From Pseudobutyrivibrio sp. ACV-2 (lineage in GTDB: Bacteria > Bacillota > Clostridia > Lachnospirales > Lachnospiraceae): a DNA stretch of 33,466 nucleotides. Under the pieces are notes generated by a model. That model was not told where the DNA came from, made no database searches, and saw only the letters and a list, made by a program, of their open reading frames with translations. The stretch lies in assembly GCF_900107545.1 (NCBI RefSeq), contig NZ_FNQZ01000023.1, forward strand, positions 1-33,466, written 5' to 3'. The position numbers and the translations under genes are program-made. How positions within the stretch are numbered: position 1 is the stretch's first letter; each line of letters opens with the position of its first letter. Of this stretch, positions 1 through 7,396 are shown piece by piece.

Positions 1-140
1 TTTCTAAATGAAATCGGAATAATTTCATCAATGTCGATATAGGTCTCTAATAGAGAAAGAAAAGCAGGTTTGTCATTTTCAAATTTATCTTGGCAATCTT
101 GAAAAATATCAGCCAAAGAAAGCTGTTTATATGGTATCAT
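1..140 (-). CDS. Transposase N-terminus, IS1182/DUF772-like (runs off the window)
   Basis: The minus strand is open from an ATG at 140 to the window edge, giving about 46 residues. The peptide starts MIPYKQLSLADIF and ends in a DEIIPISFR-type motif. This is the conserved start of DDE transposases with an N-terminal DUF772 domain that are common in Lachnospiraceae. An AAGGAG sequence lies 14 nt upstream (155-160), rather far for a ribosome binding site but the only candidate. The rest of the gene lies to the left of the window, so it cannot be judged intact or broken. The family call is from memory of the motif. Confidence 0.7.
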   Translation of the reverse strand, partial: MIPYKQLSLADIFQDCQDKFENDKPAFLSLLETYIDIDEIIPISFR

Positions 141-265
141 AGATGTCAGAATAACTCCTTTCTTGGGTGTGTATGATAGTTTCTTTGAACAACTCTATTA
201 TACCATATCCAGTGAGGGGTTATTCTTTTTTAGTTAAGTGAAAATGCCGTATTTATGCGGCTTCT

Positions 266-282
266 GGCGTTTCGCAAACGCC
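266..282. repeat. Short perfect hairpin, possible IS end or terminator
   Basis: GGCGTTT (266-272) pairs with AAACGCC (276-282) across a 3-base loop. It lies between the transposase fragment and the next gene and is followed by AT-rich sequence. It could be the outer end of the insertion sequence or a weak terminator; the sequence does not decide. Confidence 0.35.
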
Positions 283-309
283 TAAATATTCAAGATAATG
301 GGAGGTTAT

Positions 310-480
310 ATGGAAACCTGGTTTTACGTAGTGGAGAGTATTGATGGTGATTATGCCAATTTAAAGAGAACTGATATTGACTCAGATGAGCTCAAATTAG
401 TAGCTCGTGCCTTGCTACCTGCAGATATAGAAGAGGGTAGTAAGTTGAAATATGAACTGATGCAATATTTTCTAATCTAG
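310..480 (+). CDS. Small DUF3006-like protein
   Basis: A 56-residue protein. The start at 310 is preferred over the ATG at 298 because GGGAGG (300-305) sits just before it. The sequence begins with a beta-strand pattern (WFYVVESIDGDYANLKR) and later has a LLPADIEEGSKLKYE stretch. This resembles the small DUF3006 family, whose members have an RFEGDYAVVE-like start and a '.P....EGd.l' middle. There is no signal peptide or membrane segment. The gene ends 13 bases before the HD-domain gene, so the two are probably cotranscribed. No biochemical role is known for the family. The match is by pattern only. Confidence 0.55.
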   Translation: METWFYVVESIDGDYANLKRTDIDSDELKLVARALLPADIEEGSKLKYELMQYFLI

Positions 481-493
481 GGGAGGATAGCAA

Positions 494-952
494 ATGAGCA
501 GATTAAAAACACTTCGTGAATACGTAGATAAAGAACTAAATCTTTTGGAAGAAGAGAAGCGCACCAGTGCTACAGCACATCTTTACGGTGTATCTCTTGC
601 AGCCACAATTTTAGCAAAGAAGCGTGGGCTAAATGAAGAACTTGCAGCAATGGCAGCAATGCTTCACGATATGCATGCATATAAGAGTGGCTCATATGAT
701 GATCATGCACATTTAGGCGCTGATTTGGCTAGAAAGATTCTTGATGAATTAGCTATAACTTCTGTAGAAGAAACAGATACTATTTGCTCTGCAATATATC
801 ATCATGATGACAAACTAGTAATTGATTCGCCTATGGATGAACTTCTTAAAGATGCTGATGTAATCGACCATTGCTTTAAAGATTCATCTAAGCCTATCAA
901 GGAAAAAGAGCAAAAGAGATACGAAAACCTTTGTAAAGAATTGGATTTGTAG
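494..952 (+). CDS. HD-domain phosphohydrolase-like protein
   Basis: A 152-residue protein carrying a complete HD-type metal site: H29, the H58-D59 doublet in MLHDMHAY, H71/H73, the H103-H104 pair and D120/D122 in KDADVIDH. These are the spacings expected of stand-alone HD hydrolases that act on nucleotides or phosphate esters through bound divalent metals. The length suits a single-domain cytosolic enzyme and no output or sensor domain is attached. A GGGGAGG ribosome binding site precedes the ATG. It follows the DUF3006-like gene closely and is followed by decayed gene fragments, so the local context gives no substrate. Confidence 0.75.
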   Translation: MSRLKTLREYVDKELNLLEEEKRTSATAHLYGVSLAATILAKKRGLNEELAAMAAMLHDMHAYKSGSYDDHAHLGADLARKILDELAITSVEETDTICSAIYHHDDKLVIDSPMDELLKDADVIDHCFKDSSKPIKEKEQKRYENLCKELDL

Positions 953-975
953 AAACGATATTGGGGAGGTCTAAC

Positions 976-1125
976 ATGTGGTTTGTATTTGCTATAAGCA
1001 AAAAGAACTGGATTTTCCTAATATTATCGGTCTTGGCTACTGGTTCATCATGGCTATGCTACTACAAGGCTTTACAGCTTGGTGATGCATCTATGTTCCG
1101 GAAGAATATGGCTTCGGCTACATAA
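976..1125 (+). pseudogene. EamA-family transporter fragment
   Basis: A 49-codon frame with a good GGGGAGG ribosome binding site (963-969) and an ATG at 976. Residues 8-39 include a hydrophobic stretch ending in SSWLCYYKALQLGDAS. This is a highly recognisable internal motif of EamA/DMT drug-metabolite transporters, where it normally sits about 70-100 residues into a roughly 140-residue domain. The homology stops at about base 1092, where the sequence switches to an unrelated gene remnant in another frame. The usual first helices and everything after the motif are missing, so it cannot make a transporter. Confidence 0.65.
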
Positions 1126-1256
1126 AGACCCTTGCAGAAAACTTCTATGGAGTAGAGGATGTAGAGCTTATTAAAGCTGTGGGATTAGATATTTATGAAG
1201 CTGACGCAAGTGCTATTATTAACGAAGCACTTGCGCAAATTGAGAAAATTAGCTAA
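1095..1256 (+). pseudogene. C-terminal fragment of a flavodoxin-fold NAD(P)H oxidoreductase-like gene
   Basis: A frame opening after a stop at 1083-1085 encodes about 53 residues ending at TAA 1254-1256. It reads PEEYGFGYIKTLAENFYG, then VEDVELIKAVGLDIY, then a charged helix. This looks like the last segment of an azoreductase/FMN-dependent NAD(P)H oxidoreductase. It has no start codon or ribosome binding site of its own and abuts the EamA fragment, so the two were probably joined by a deletion. The last 8 bases overlap the end of the convergent DUF438 gene. The family assignment is tentative; that it is a fragment is clear. Confidence 0.4.
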
Positions 1257-2814
1257 AGTGCTTTTCTGCAAAGCCCATAGGTTGGACACATTCAAGGGTT
1301 CCAACATAATTATGGTCCTTGTCGCGGACGGCCATGTATCGTATTAGTACGGCCTGGTCGTCGCGGCTGCTCCAAATCTCGATGCAATCTCTGGTGCCGG
1401 CTTTGAAATCAGCAATGATAGAGCGAACCATTGGATCAAATTTAGGAGGATGACAGGTATAAACTTCTCTATCAAGAGCTGTGAGGGGACGCTTGAAAAG
1501 TTTCATATCATCACCGTCATTAAAATATTTATTAACATCATTTTCATCAACAAATGTAAGCTCAATAGGAATAGTGTTAAGCATCGCATCCAATTGGTAT
1601 GGAGTAAGCTGACCTGATGGGAGGTTAATCATATCCCCAGTCTGAGGTAAGTCTCTAACATTTTTCTTTGGAGTAGCTTTCCCCCACAGAGGGCGTTTTC
1701 CAATAAGGCAAGGCTTATAGTCGTTGAAATCTCTAGCAATATCAGACCATTCTTCTTCAGAAAAATTCTTAGCGCAAAGTGGGAAGAGTATGTTTTCTTC
1801 CTTATAAATCATTTCTTCAGCTCTTGTCACAACTGCATCAAGTCGATTATTCCAATCAGTATCCTCTAAAAGTGAAGGGAAATCTTTTGCACTATTAGAG
1901 AGAACTTTCATTTCATCACGAATTTCATCATCTACTGACCACATTACATCTGAAGGTCCTACAAAATGATACTTAAGCTTAAGAAGAGGATAGAGCAAGT
2001 CACCCTTTTCTGCATAATGAATAGCTAATTCTCTGGCTTTATCCAATGTTTCGATGAGATTTTCGCGACTTTCCATAGCACTTCTTAATTCTTTAAGAGC
2101 ATCTGAAATAGCCTCATTTTCAAGTGAAAATACATTTAAAGGGTGGTTTTCAATCTTTTTGAGGACATTATACTGTTCATCAGCACCATCTTGTCTCTTT
2201 AATGGAGCTGCCTTTACCTTTGACCCGATACCCATACCATAGCTTTCGTTTTTTAAAGTTTCAGCTACAGCTTTTTCAGCATTAGCAATTTTTTCAGCCT
2301 TAGTGGCACCATGGAAAAGAGCAGAATGGACATCACAAAGCTTTTGAACCTCTGTCACAGGAGTTCCGCTGCTTATGAGAGCCTGTTCAGCTTTTGCAAT
2401 TTCTCCAGCTTCAACCTCAGAAAAATTCTTTACGAAATCTTTCTTAACAGATTCTAAATCTTCACCATTGCTAAGTCTTTCAATGTATGATTTGAGTAAA
2501 GCTGTTCTATCATCAAGGGTGTCTCCCGTATCAGCTTGTCTATCCGCTAGTTTCTTATCAAGGGATTTCTGGTCGAAATCTGGCATTTTTCCTTCTAAAA
2601 CAAAACCATTATTTTTAAGGGCCAGCACAACATCAATCATATCAATGCCTTTAACAATGGCACCCTTTGGGATGGTCATTACACGTCCAATAGTATTTAG
2701 CTTTGTCTTATTTGTAATATCTTTAAAACCTAGATTATCCATAATCTGTACAAGCTCTGGATATTCTGTACATAGCTCATATACACTTTTTTTTAAATCA
2801 ATTCTCTTCTCCAT
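1249..2814 (-). CDS. DUF438 / hemerythrin / PAS redox-sensor-like protein
   Basis: A 521-residue soluble protein. Residues 4-60 are a DUF1858-like domain (SVYELCTEYPELVQIMDNLGF, then LNTIGRVMTIPKGA). Residues about 85-170 match DUF438, ending near HSALFHG. Residues about 215-350 are histidine- and glutamate-rich and look like a hemerythrin HHE domain (HPLNVF, H266, H283, EEMIYKEENILFP), which could bind a di-iron centre. Residues about 400-515 are a PAS domain (MLNTIPIELTFVDENDVNKYF). The order is typical of clostridial DUF438 proteins, which are thought to sense oxygen, NO or redox state; the ligand is not known here. There is no DNA-binding or kinase domain. Its promoter carries the same palindrome as hcp, which is the best clue to its role. 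Confidence 0.85.
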   Translation of the reverse strand: MEKRIDLKKSVYELCTEYPELVQIMDNLGFKDITNKTKLNTIGRVMTIPKGAIVKGIDMIDVVLALKNNGFVLEGKMPDFDQKSLDKKLADRQADTGDTLDDRTALLKSYIERLSNGEDLESVKKDFVKNFSEVEAGEIAKAEQALISSGTPVTEVQKLCDVHSALFHGATKAEKIANAEKAVAETLKNESYGMGIGSKVKAAPLKRQDGADEQYNVLKKIENHPLNVFSLENEAISDALKELRSAMESRENLIETLDKARELAIHYAEKGDLLYPLLKLKYHFVGPSDVMWSVDDEIRDEMKVLSNSAKDFPSLLEDTDWNNRLDAVVTRAEEMIYKEENILFPLCAKNFSEEEWSDIARDFNDYKPCLIGKRPLWGKATPKKNVRDLPQTGDMINLPSGQLTPYQLDAMLNTIPIELTFVDENDVNKYFNDGDDMKLFKRPLTALDREVYTCHPPKFDPMVRSIIADFKAGTRDCIEIWSSRDDQAVLIRYMAVRDKDHNYVGTLECVQPMGFAEKHFS

Positions 2815-2858
2815 GTTTTCCTTCCTTTACGATAAACATATCTTTCTCGAGTGGTTCT

Positions 2859-2908
2859 AATCCATATAATAATTGAATAAGACTTATGGAGAAGTTGCAT
2901 TTGCAACT
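2859..2908 (-). promoter_or_regulatory. Promoter of the DUF438 gene with HcpR-like operator
   Basis: The inverted repeat AGTTGCA-TT-TGCAACT (2893-2908) overlaps the stop codon of the upstream gene. A TATTAT -10 hexamer lies at 2871-2866 on the minus strand, giving an inferred start near 2859. The palindrome centre (2900.5) is then at -41.5, the class II Crp/Fnr activator position, and no good -35 box is present. The same 16 bases occur at 11805-11820 between hcp and its regulator. Confidence 0.65.
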
Positions 2909-3536
2909 ATTTAGCACCATCATGGTCAATTTCCATTTGAAATTCCTTATCTGTGGGAAATTCATCAGCTGTTAGTGCAAAATCTATCAGGTGCTTGATT
3001 ACTTGTTTCCTACCAGCTTCTATAGGAAATTTTTCTATTAGTTGTGGGCGAAGCTTTCCAAGTTGCTCGTTTATTTCTCCAAGTTTTGGTGTTAAAAGCT
3101 TCTTCTCGTGATCTCTTAGCATCTGTGTAATGACTGGGCTATTTCCTGAACTTGAGAAAGCTCCAACGAGATTTTGTTCCTTTAAATAGGATGGGAAAAT
3201 AAAGCTGCAGAGTTGGCTACAATCCACAACATTTACAGGTATTTTCTCTGTCTTGCACAGGGAGGATATCTGTGAATTTAGAGTATTATCTGAAGTAGCT
3301 GCTACTACAAGCGTCTTATCTTTTAAATCAGTTGGTGAAAACTCTCTTTCCTCTAAAAATATACGGTCCACGCTCTTTGCAAGGGCTCTGATTTCATCAT
3401 TTATGTCTTCGGCCACTACATATACGTATGCCTCAAAATCTAATAATACTTTAATTTTTCTATATGCAACATTGCCACCACCTACAACTAAGCATTTACT
3501 GTCCGTTAGATTTACAAACATTGGAAAATACGCCAT
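2907..3536 (-). CDS. sirC: Precorrin-2 dehydrogenase (siroheme synthesis)
   Basis: A 209-residue cytosolic enzyme that uses NAD+ to oxidise precorrin-2 to sirohydrochlorin, the second-last step of siroheme synthesis. Residues 1-110 form the Rossmann domain with the CLVVGGGNVAYRK dinucleotide signature. The middle has the family's NVVDCSQLCSFIFPSYL motif and the GAFSSSGNSPVI motif that lines the active site. The length fits the CysG N-terminal/SirC/Met8 family, nearer to monofunctional SirC than to yeast Met8p. Whether it also inserts iron is uncertain, and no other ferrochelatase gene is seen here. A GGAGGGG ribosome binding site precedes the ATG. The gene is divergent from bioY-hemC-cobA/hemD. 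Confidence 0.88.
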   Translation of the reverse strand: MAYFPMFVNLTDSKCLVVGGGNVAYRKIKVLLDFEAYVYVVAEDINDEIRALAKSVDRIFLEEREFSPTDLKDKTLVVAATSDNTLNSQISSLCKTEKIPVNVVDCSQLCSFIFPSYLKEQNLVGAFSSSGNSPVITQMLRDHEKKLLTPKLGEINEQLGKLRPQLIEKFPIEAGRKQVIKHLIDFALTADEFPTDKEFQMEIDHDGAK

Positions 3537-3560
3537 ATTTTCCCCTCCTCACGAGATTTA

Positions 3561-3596
3561 TGAAATCATTTTAGCTAATTTTGATTTGTTGCTCAA
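3561..3596 (-). promoter_or_regulatory. Promoter of sirC
   Basis: On the minus strand TTGAGC (3596-3591) and TAAAAT (3573-3568) are separated by 17 bases, a good housekeeping promoter, with an inferred start near 3561 and the sirC ATG at 3536. Confidence 0.5.
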
Positions 3597-3631
3597 TGAC
3601 AATTGAGGTTGCGGGTGAAAGAATTATGTGT

Positions 3632-3656
3632 TATTTTAAGTGTGATTTAAGTCACG
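3632..3656 (+). promoter_or_regulatory. Crp/Fnr-type site before bioY, overlapping its probable promoter
   Basis: TGTGA-N6-TCACG at 3641-3656 nearly matches the perfect TGTGATATATATCACA site before asrA. A weak promoter TTGCGG (3609-3614), 17-base spacer and TATTTT (3632-3637) would start near 3644, within the site. Binding would therefore block this promoter rather than activate it, or else act on sirC from a distance. The regulator encoded at 6668-7345, in the same operon, is the natural candidate ligand. Confidence 0.5.
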
Positions 3657-3674
3657 CCACAGGAGGATTGTAAT

Positions 3675-4247
3675 ATGAAATTGAATACCAGAGAGCTGAC
3701 AATTACAGGATTATTTGCAGCTCTTATTATAATTGGAGCGTTTCTAAAGATTGACATACCATTACCACTTTATACCATGCATTTCACATTACAGTGGTTT
3801 TTCGTTATGATGGCGGGCTTTTTGCTTGGATCGAGACTTGGAGGGCTCAGTGTAGTAGTGTATTTACTATTAGGTCTCTGCGGACTTCCTGTATTTGCAT
3901 CAGGTGGAGGAATTGGATATATATTGCGACCAACATTTGGTTTCTTGTTGGGATTTGTATTTGCAGCCTATGTGATTGGCTATATGACGGAGAGAATGAA
4001 TAATTCAAAACGCTGGCAATACATTATCCCTGCAACTGTTGGATTATTTGTCTATTATGGAGTTGGCGCAATATATTTTTATTTTATGAAGAATTTGTAT
4101 GTAGGTGAAACAGTATCGTTCACTGTAGTGGTTGTTCAATACTGCTTAATCACCATAATTCCAGATTTTATTCTTTGTGTTCTTGCGGCTGGATTTGCTG
4201 TACAACTGCGACCTGTTTTTGGTCGAATCGGTTTGGCAAGGGGGTAA
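3675..4247 (+). CDS. bioY: BioY-family ECF transporter substrate-binding subunit
   Basis: A 190-residue integral membrane protein with about six hydrophobic segments. It shows the BioY signature: HFTLQWFFVMMAGFLLGSRLG, then LLLGLCGLPVFASGGG and RPTFGFLLGF. BioY is the membrane S-component that captures biotin and works with the shared ECF ATPase/EcfT module, which is not encoded here. AGGAGG (3660-3665) precedes the ATG. Five bases separate its stop from hemC, so it belongs to the siroheme operon. That is an odd place for a biotin carrier, since none of the neighbouring enzymes needs biotin. The family call is firm; biotin as the substrate is inferred from the family. Confidence 0.85.
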   Translation: MKLNTRELTITGLFAALIIIGAFLKIDIPLPLYTMHFTLQWFFVMMAGFLLGSRLGGLSVVVYLLLGLCGLPVFASGGGIGYILRPTFGFLLGFVFAAYVIGYMTERMNNSKRWQYIIPATVGLFVYYGVGAIYFYFMKNLYVGETVSFTVVVVQYCLITIIPDFILCVLAAGFAVQLRPVFGRIGLARG

Positions 4248-4251
4248 TCAA

Positions 4252-5160
4252 ATGCTGATTAAAATTGGTACCAGGGGATCAAAGCTTGCCTTAGTGCAGA
4301 CTAATTATGTTTGCGATACATTGAAAAAAGCATTCCCTGAGCATCAATATGAAATTGTTGTTATTAAGACAACAGGCGATATGGATTTAACTAAGCCTTT
4401 GGATCAAATTGGTTCTAAAGGTTTATTTGTAGATGAAATTGAAAAGGCTCTTTTGAACAATGAAATACAGCTTGCGGTACATTCGATGAAGGATATGCCC
4501 GCTAAACCATCTGAGGGATTGGTATTTGCAAAGTCTTGGTTAAGAGAAGATCCTAGAGATGTTCTTATACTAAAATGTTGTCATAAATTATCAGATTTAC
4601 CAATAGGCTCAAATATTGCTACTGGCAGCAAGAGACGTTCCTATCAATTGTTAAAACTTAGGCCAGACTTACACATCTTTCCTATTAGGGGAAATATTGA
4701 TACTAGAATCAGAAAGCTTCATGAGGGACTTGAAGATGGAACTCAATTGGATGGAATAGTTTTGGCAGCTGCCGGTCTTCATAGGTTAAATATAAACACC
4801 GATACTTGCTATTATTTTACTCCAGATGAAATGATTCCAGCTCCTGCCCAAGGGACATTGGGTATCGAACTTAATGCAAATAACCATGAATTGTTAGAAA
4901 TGGTAAATGCTTTGAGCGACGAAGATGCAGAGAAAGTTACATTTTTGGAGAGAGGCTTTCTTGATAGGATTGGCGGTGACTGCCATCTTCCTATAGGTGC
5001 CTACGCATACAAGGAAAATGGGAACTTCGTGTTAAAAACGGTTTTTGGAAATGCGACAGGTGAAAAGCTTGCTTTTTCCGAAGTTTCGGGTGCAAAAGCC
5101 GAAATAGATTTGATAGAGAAAGCTGTCATCGATATTAGAAGACAGTTGGAGGATTTATAA
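4252..5160 (+). CDS. hemC: Hydroxymethylbilane synthase (porphobilinogen deaminase)
   Basis: A 302-residue enzyme that links four porphobilinogens into hydroxymethylbilane. The ATG at 4252 is chosen because the protein then starts MLIKIGTRGSKLALVQT, the normal N-terminus; an upstream in-frame start at 4177 would run into bioY. Visible motifs are the lysine-rich KTTGD region, LAVHSMKDMP, the arginine cluster RRSYQLL and PIRGNIDTRI. GGDCHLPIGAYA contains the cysteine that carries the dipyrromethane cofactor. Its stop overlaps the start of the next gene by one base (TAATG), implying translational coupling. The upstream enzymes HemA, HemL and HemB are not in the window. Confidence 0.95.
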   Translation: MLIKIGTRGSKLALVQTNYVCDTLKKAFPEHQYEIVVIKTTGDMDLTKPLDQIGSKGLFVDEIEKALLNNEIQLAVHSMKDMPAKPSEGLVFAKSWLREDPRDVLILKCCHKLSDLPIGSNIATGSKRRSYQLLKLRPDLHIFPIRGNIDTRIRKLHEGLEDGTQLDGIVLAAAGLHRLNINTDTCYYFTPDEMIPAPAQGTLGIELNANNHELLEMVNALSDEDAEKVTFLERGFLDRIGGDCHLPIGAYAYKENGNFVLKTVFGNATGEKLAFSEVSGAKAEIDLIEKAVIDIRRQLEDL

Positions 5161-6671
5161 TGAATTCTTTAGGAAAGGTTGTTCTTGTTGGCGCAGGTCC
5201 TGGAGACATGGGACTTATGACAATCAGGGGGCAGGAATATCTTGAGAAAGCTGATTGCATCATATATGACAGATTACTAAACCCGAGGTTGCTTTCAATT
5301 GCACCAGCAAACTGTGAAAAGATATTTGTTGGTAAGGCAAACCATTTACATACTGTCCCACAGGACAAAATCAACGAGCTTTTGTATGAAAAAGCCTGCA
5401 AGTACAAATTGGTTGTTCGTCTTAAGGGTGGAGATCCTTATGTCTTTGGACGAGGTGGTGAGGAAGCCCTTTACTTGATTGATAAAGGCGTTCAAGTGGA
5501 CGTCGTTCCTGGCGTAAGTTCTTCCATAGCTGCTCTTGCCGCCGCAGGTATTCCTGTTACTCATAGAGGCGTTTCAAAAGGTTTTCAGGTTATCACCGCC
5601 CATAGTAAGAAAGATGCGCTAGCCGATATTGATTACTTGAAGCTTACTGATGAGACAGTGACTTATATATTTTTGATGGGACTTTCTCATGTAGGTGAAA
5701 TTGCAAGGGGATTAATCGCTGCCGGCAGAGACGCCGAAACCAAAGTAGCTGTTATATCTAATGGAACTACTAATCACCAAAAGAAGGTAGTAGCAACACT
5801 AAATGACATAGATGAAGCAGTTGCTGTTGCACGCATCGATTCCCCTGCGATTATTGTGGTAGGAGAAGTTGCTAAATTAGAAAAAGAACTTAATTTTTTT
5901 GAGCAACGACCTTTATTTGGCAAAAAAATATTCTTGCCTGTTATTAGGGGGTTCGACTACACCCTTGGTAATCCGAGAAAGAGTTTTTTCGAAAACGAAC
6001 TAGAATCAAAATTAATTGAATTTGGAGCTGAGGTTATCACCGCTTGTTCTGGCGCTATTAAGCCAATAGAATGCGATTTGAAATTTCTGACTGAACTCAA
6101 GGAGAATGCTTTTATAGTATTTACTAGCGCCAATGGAGTTAAGGCATTCTTCTGGAATCTATTTGAAGAAAACAATCTTGATTCGAGAGCGATATCAAAC
6201 GTGAAATTCGCCTGCATTGGACAAAAGACCGCATCGACACTTAAGGAATTTGGATTTAATTCAGATATTATTTCTGAAAAGCAAACTGGTGAGGATTTGG
6301 CATTGGCTTTAAATGGTAGACTTGATTCTTCCTCAGAGACTTATTGGTTCTGCCAGAAGAATACTTCTGAACTATTTGAGAAGAACATAGACAGCAAAAT
6401 AAAGCTGAATAAGATTGTATGCTATGAAAATAAGCAGCTTGAGTACGATAACTCTGAAGATATGAAAGAAAAAATCTCAACTTGTGAAATGGCTATATTT
6501 ACAAGCGGTAGTAATGCAACTTTTGCTATTGAACAATTTGGAAATAATGTGCCAAAGAAAATCATTTCAATTGGTCCAGCTTGCAGCAAGACAATTATTA
6601 ATTTGGGATATGAAGTTTATAAAGAGGCAGAGATTTCATCCTACGATGGAATAATGGAGCTTTTACTATGA
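5160..6671 (+). CDS. cobA-hemD: Fused uroporphyrinogen-III methyltransferase / uroporphyrinogen-III synthase
   Basis: A 503-residue bifunctional enzyme. Residues 1-245 are the SAM-dependent CobA/SUMT domain: VGAGPGDMGLMTIRG, VRLKGGDPYVFGRGGEE, VVPGVSSSIAALAAAGIPVTH and the TYIFLMGL segment. Residues about 252-503 are the less conserved HemD domain (FTSANGVKAFF, then CIGQKTA and IFTSGSNATFA), which closes and isomerises hydroxymethylbilane to uroporphyrinogen III. The single chain therefore takes the HemC product to precorrin-2, which SirC oxidises. CobA-HemD fusions are usual in clostridia. GGAGG precedes the start. The stop overlaps the ATG of the following regulator gene (ATGA), so the regulator is made along with the pathway. 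Confidence 0.93.
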   Translation: MNSLGKVVLVGAGPGDMGLMTIRGQEYLEKADCIIYDRLLNPRLLSIAPANCEKIFVGKANHLHTVPQDKINELLYEKACKYKLVVRLKGGDPYVFGRGGEEALYLIDKGVQVDVVPGVSSSIAALAAAGIPVTHRGVSKGFQVITAHSKKDALADIDYLKLTDETVTYIFLMGLSHVGEIARGLIAAGRDAETKVAVISNGTTNHQKKVVATLNDIDEAVAVARIDSPAIIVVGEVAKLEKELNFFEQRPLFGKKIFLPVIRGFDYTLGNPRKSFFENELESKLIEFGAEVITACSGAIKPIECDLKFLTELKENAFIVFTSANGVKAFFWNLFEENNLDSRAISNVKFACIGQKTASTLKEFGFNSDIISEKQTGEDLALALNGRLDSSSETYWFCQKNTSELFEKNIDSKIKLNKIVCYENKQLEYDNSEDMKEKISTCEMAIFTSGSNATFAIEQFGNNVPKKIISIGPACSKTIINLGYEVYKEAEISSYDGIMELLL

Positions 6672-7345
6672 ATTCAGAGAAAAGAGTAGAGAGAGGATTA
6701 TTAAATCTTCTTAGTGAGAAGAGCAGAAAAGAACTTCTTGATGTGGGTAAGGTTATAACTTTGAGAAAAGGCGAAATCTTATTTGCAGAGAGGGAAGAAG
6801 TCAAGTGCATGTATATTATCCTTGATGGATTTGTGGCGCTATACCGCAACAGTAGATATGGTGAAATCAAGATAATTTTCATTTGTACCAATGGTGAGGT
6901 TTTAAATGAAGTTGTTCTGCAAGACAAGAAGACCAGCATCTGTACGAAGGCCCTTGCAGATACCCAATTACTATGTGTGCATCGAAGCGAGCTCTATAAA
7001 CTTATGGCAAATAATACAGAGTTGTCTCGAGAAATTTTTGATTCCTTGGCTAGAAAAACAAGAAGACTTTATCACCAGGTTGGAAATGCCAACGGAACAT
7101 ACCCTATTGAGAAACGTTTGGCGGCTAAAATATGGAAGCTTGCTCGTGACTATGGCAATTCCACTCCAGAAGGTGTGCAGATTAGCTTTGAGTTAACGGT
7201 AACATTTCTTGCAAATATGCTTGGTGCTAAGCGAGAGACGGTCTCTAGGATTATTTCATCATGGAAAAAAGATGAGATTGTTATTCATGAGAACGGCTTT
7301 CTTACTGTAATTGATATGAAAAGTTTAAAAGAAATTTCACAATAA
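6668..7345 (+). CDS. Crp/Fnr-family regulator of the siroheme/sulfite cluster
   Basis: A 225-residue protein. Residues about 15-130 form the cyclic-nucleotide-binding-like beta barrel (GKVITLRKGEILF, then MYIILDGFVALYR). Residues about 150-225 are the Crp winged helix, with the recognition region FLANMLGAKRETVSRIISSW. It has no N-terminal cysteine cluster like that of Fnr, so a bound iron-sulfur centre is not obvious; the effector is unknown. The start overlaps the cobA-hemD stop (ATGA). Immediately after its stop lies a perfect TGTGATATATATCACA palindrome before asrA, and a near copy lies before bioY. The simplest reading is that it activates asrABC and controls its own operon. Target assignment is inferred from position. 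Confidence 0.85.
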   Translation: MNSEKRVERGLLNLLSEKSRKELLDVGKVITLRKGEILFAEREEVKCMYIILDGFVALYRNSRYGEIKIIFICTNGEVLNEVVLQDKKTSICTKALADTQLLCVHRSELYKLMANNTELSREIFDSLARKTRRLYHQVGNANGTYPIEKRLAAKIWKLARDYGNSTPEGVQISFELTVTFLANMLGAKRETVSRIISSWKKDEIVIHENGFLTVIDMKSLKEISQ

Positions 7346-7346
7346 G

Positions 7347-7396
7347 TGTGATATATATCACAGACAATGTAACAGCCCTACTTGATAATAAATATC
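7347..7396 (+). promoter_or_regulatory. Class II Crp-type operator and promoter of the asr operon
   Basis: TGTGATATATATCACA (7347-7362) is a perfect 16-bp palindrome of the Crp/Fnr type, centred at 7354.5. GATAAT at 7384-7389 is a good -10 box and puts the start at 7396, so the operator is at exactly -41.5. There is no good -35 box, as expected for an activated promoter. The -10 box lies inside the terminator hairpin of the upstream operon. Confidence 0.65.

Noticed and set aside
2375-2860. 161-codon plus-strand frame opposite the DUF438 gene
   Set aside because: It is antisense to a clear family member, has no ribosome site and its serine-rich sequence is the usual mirror of coding DNA.
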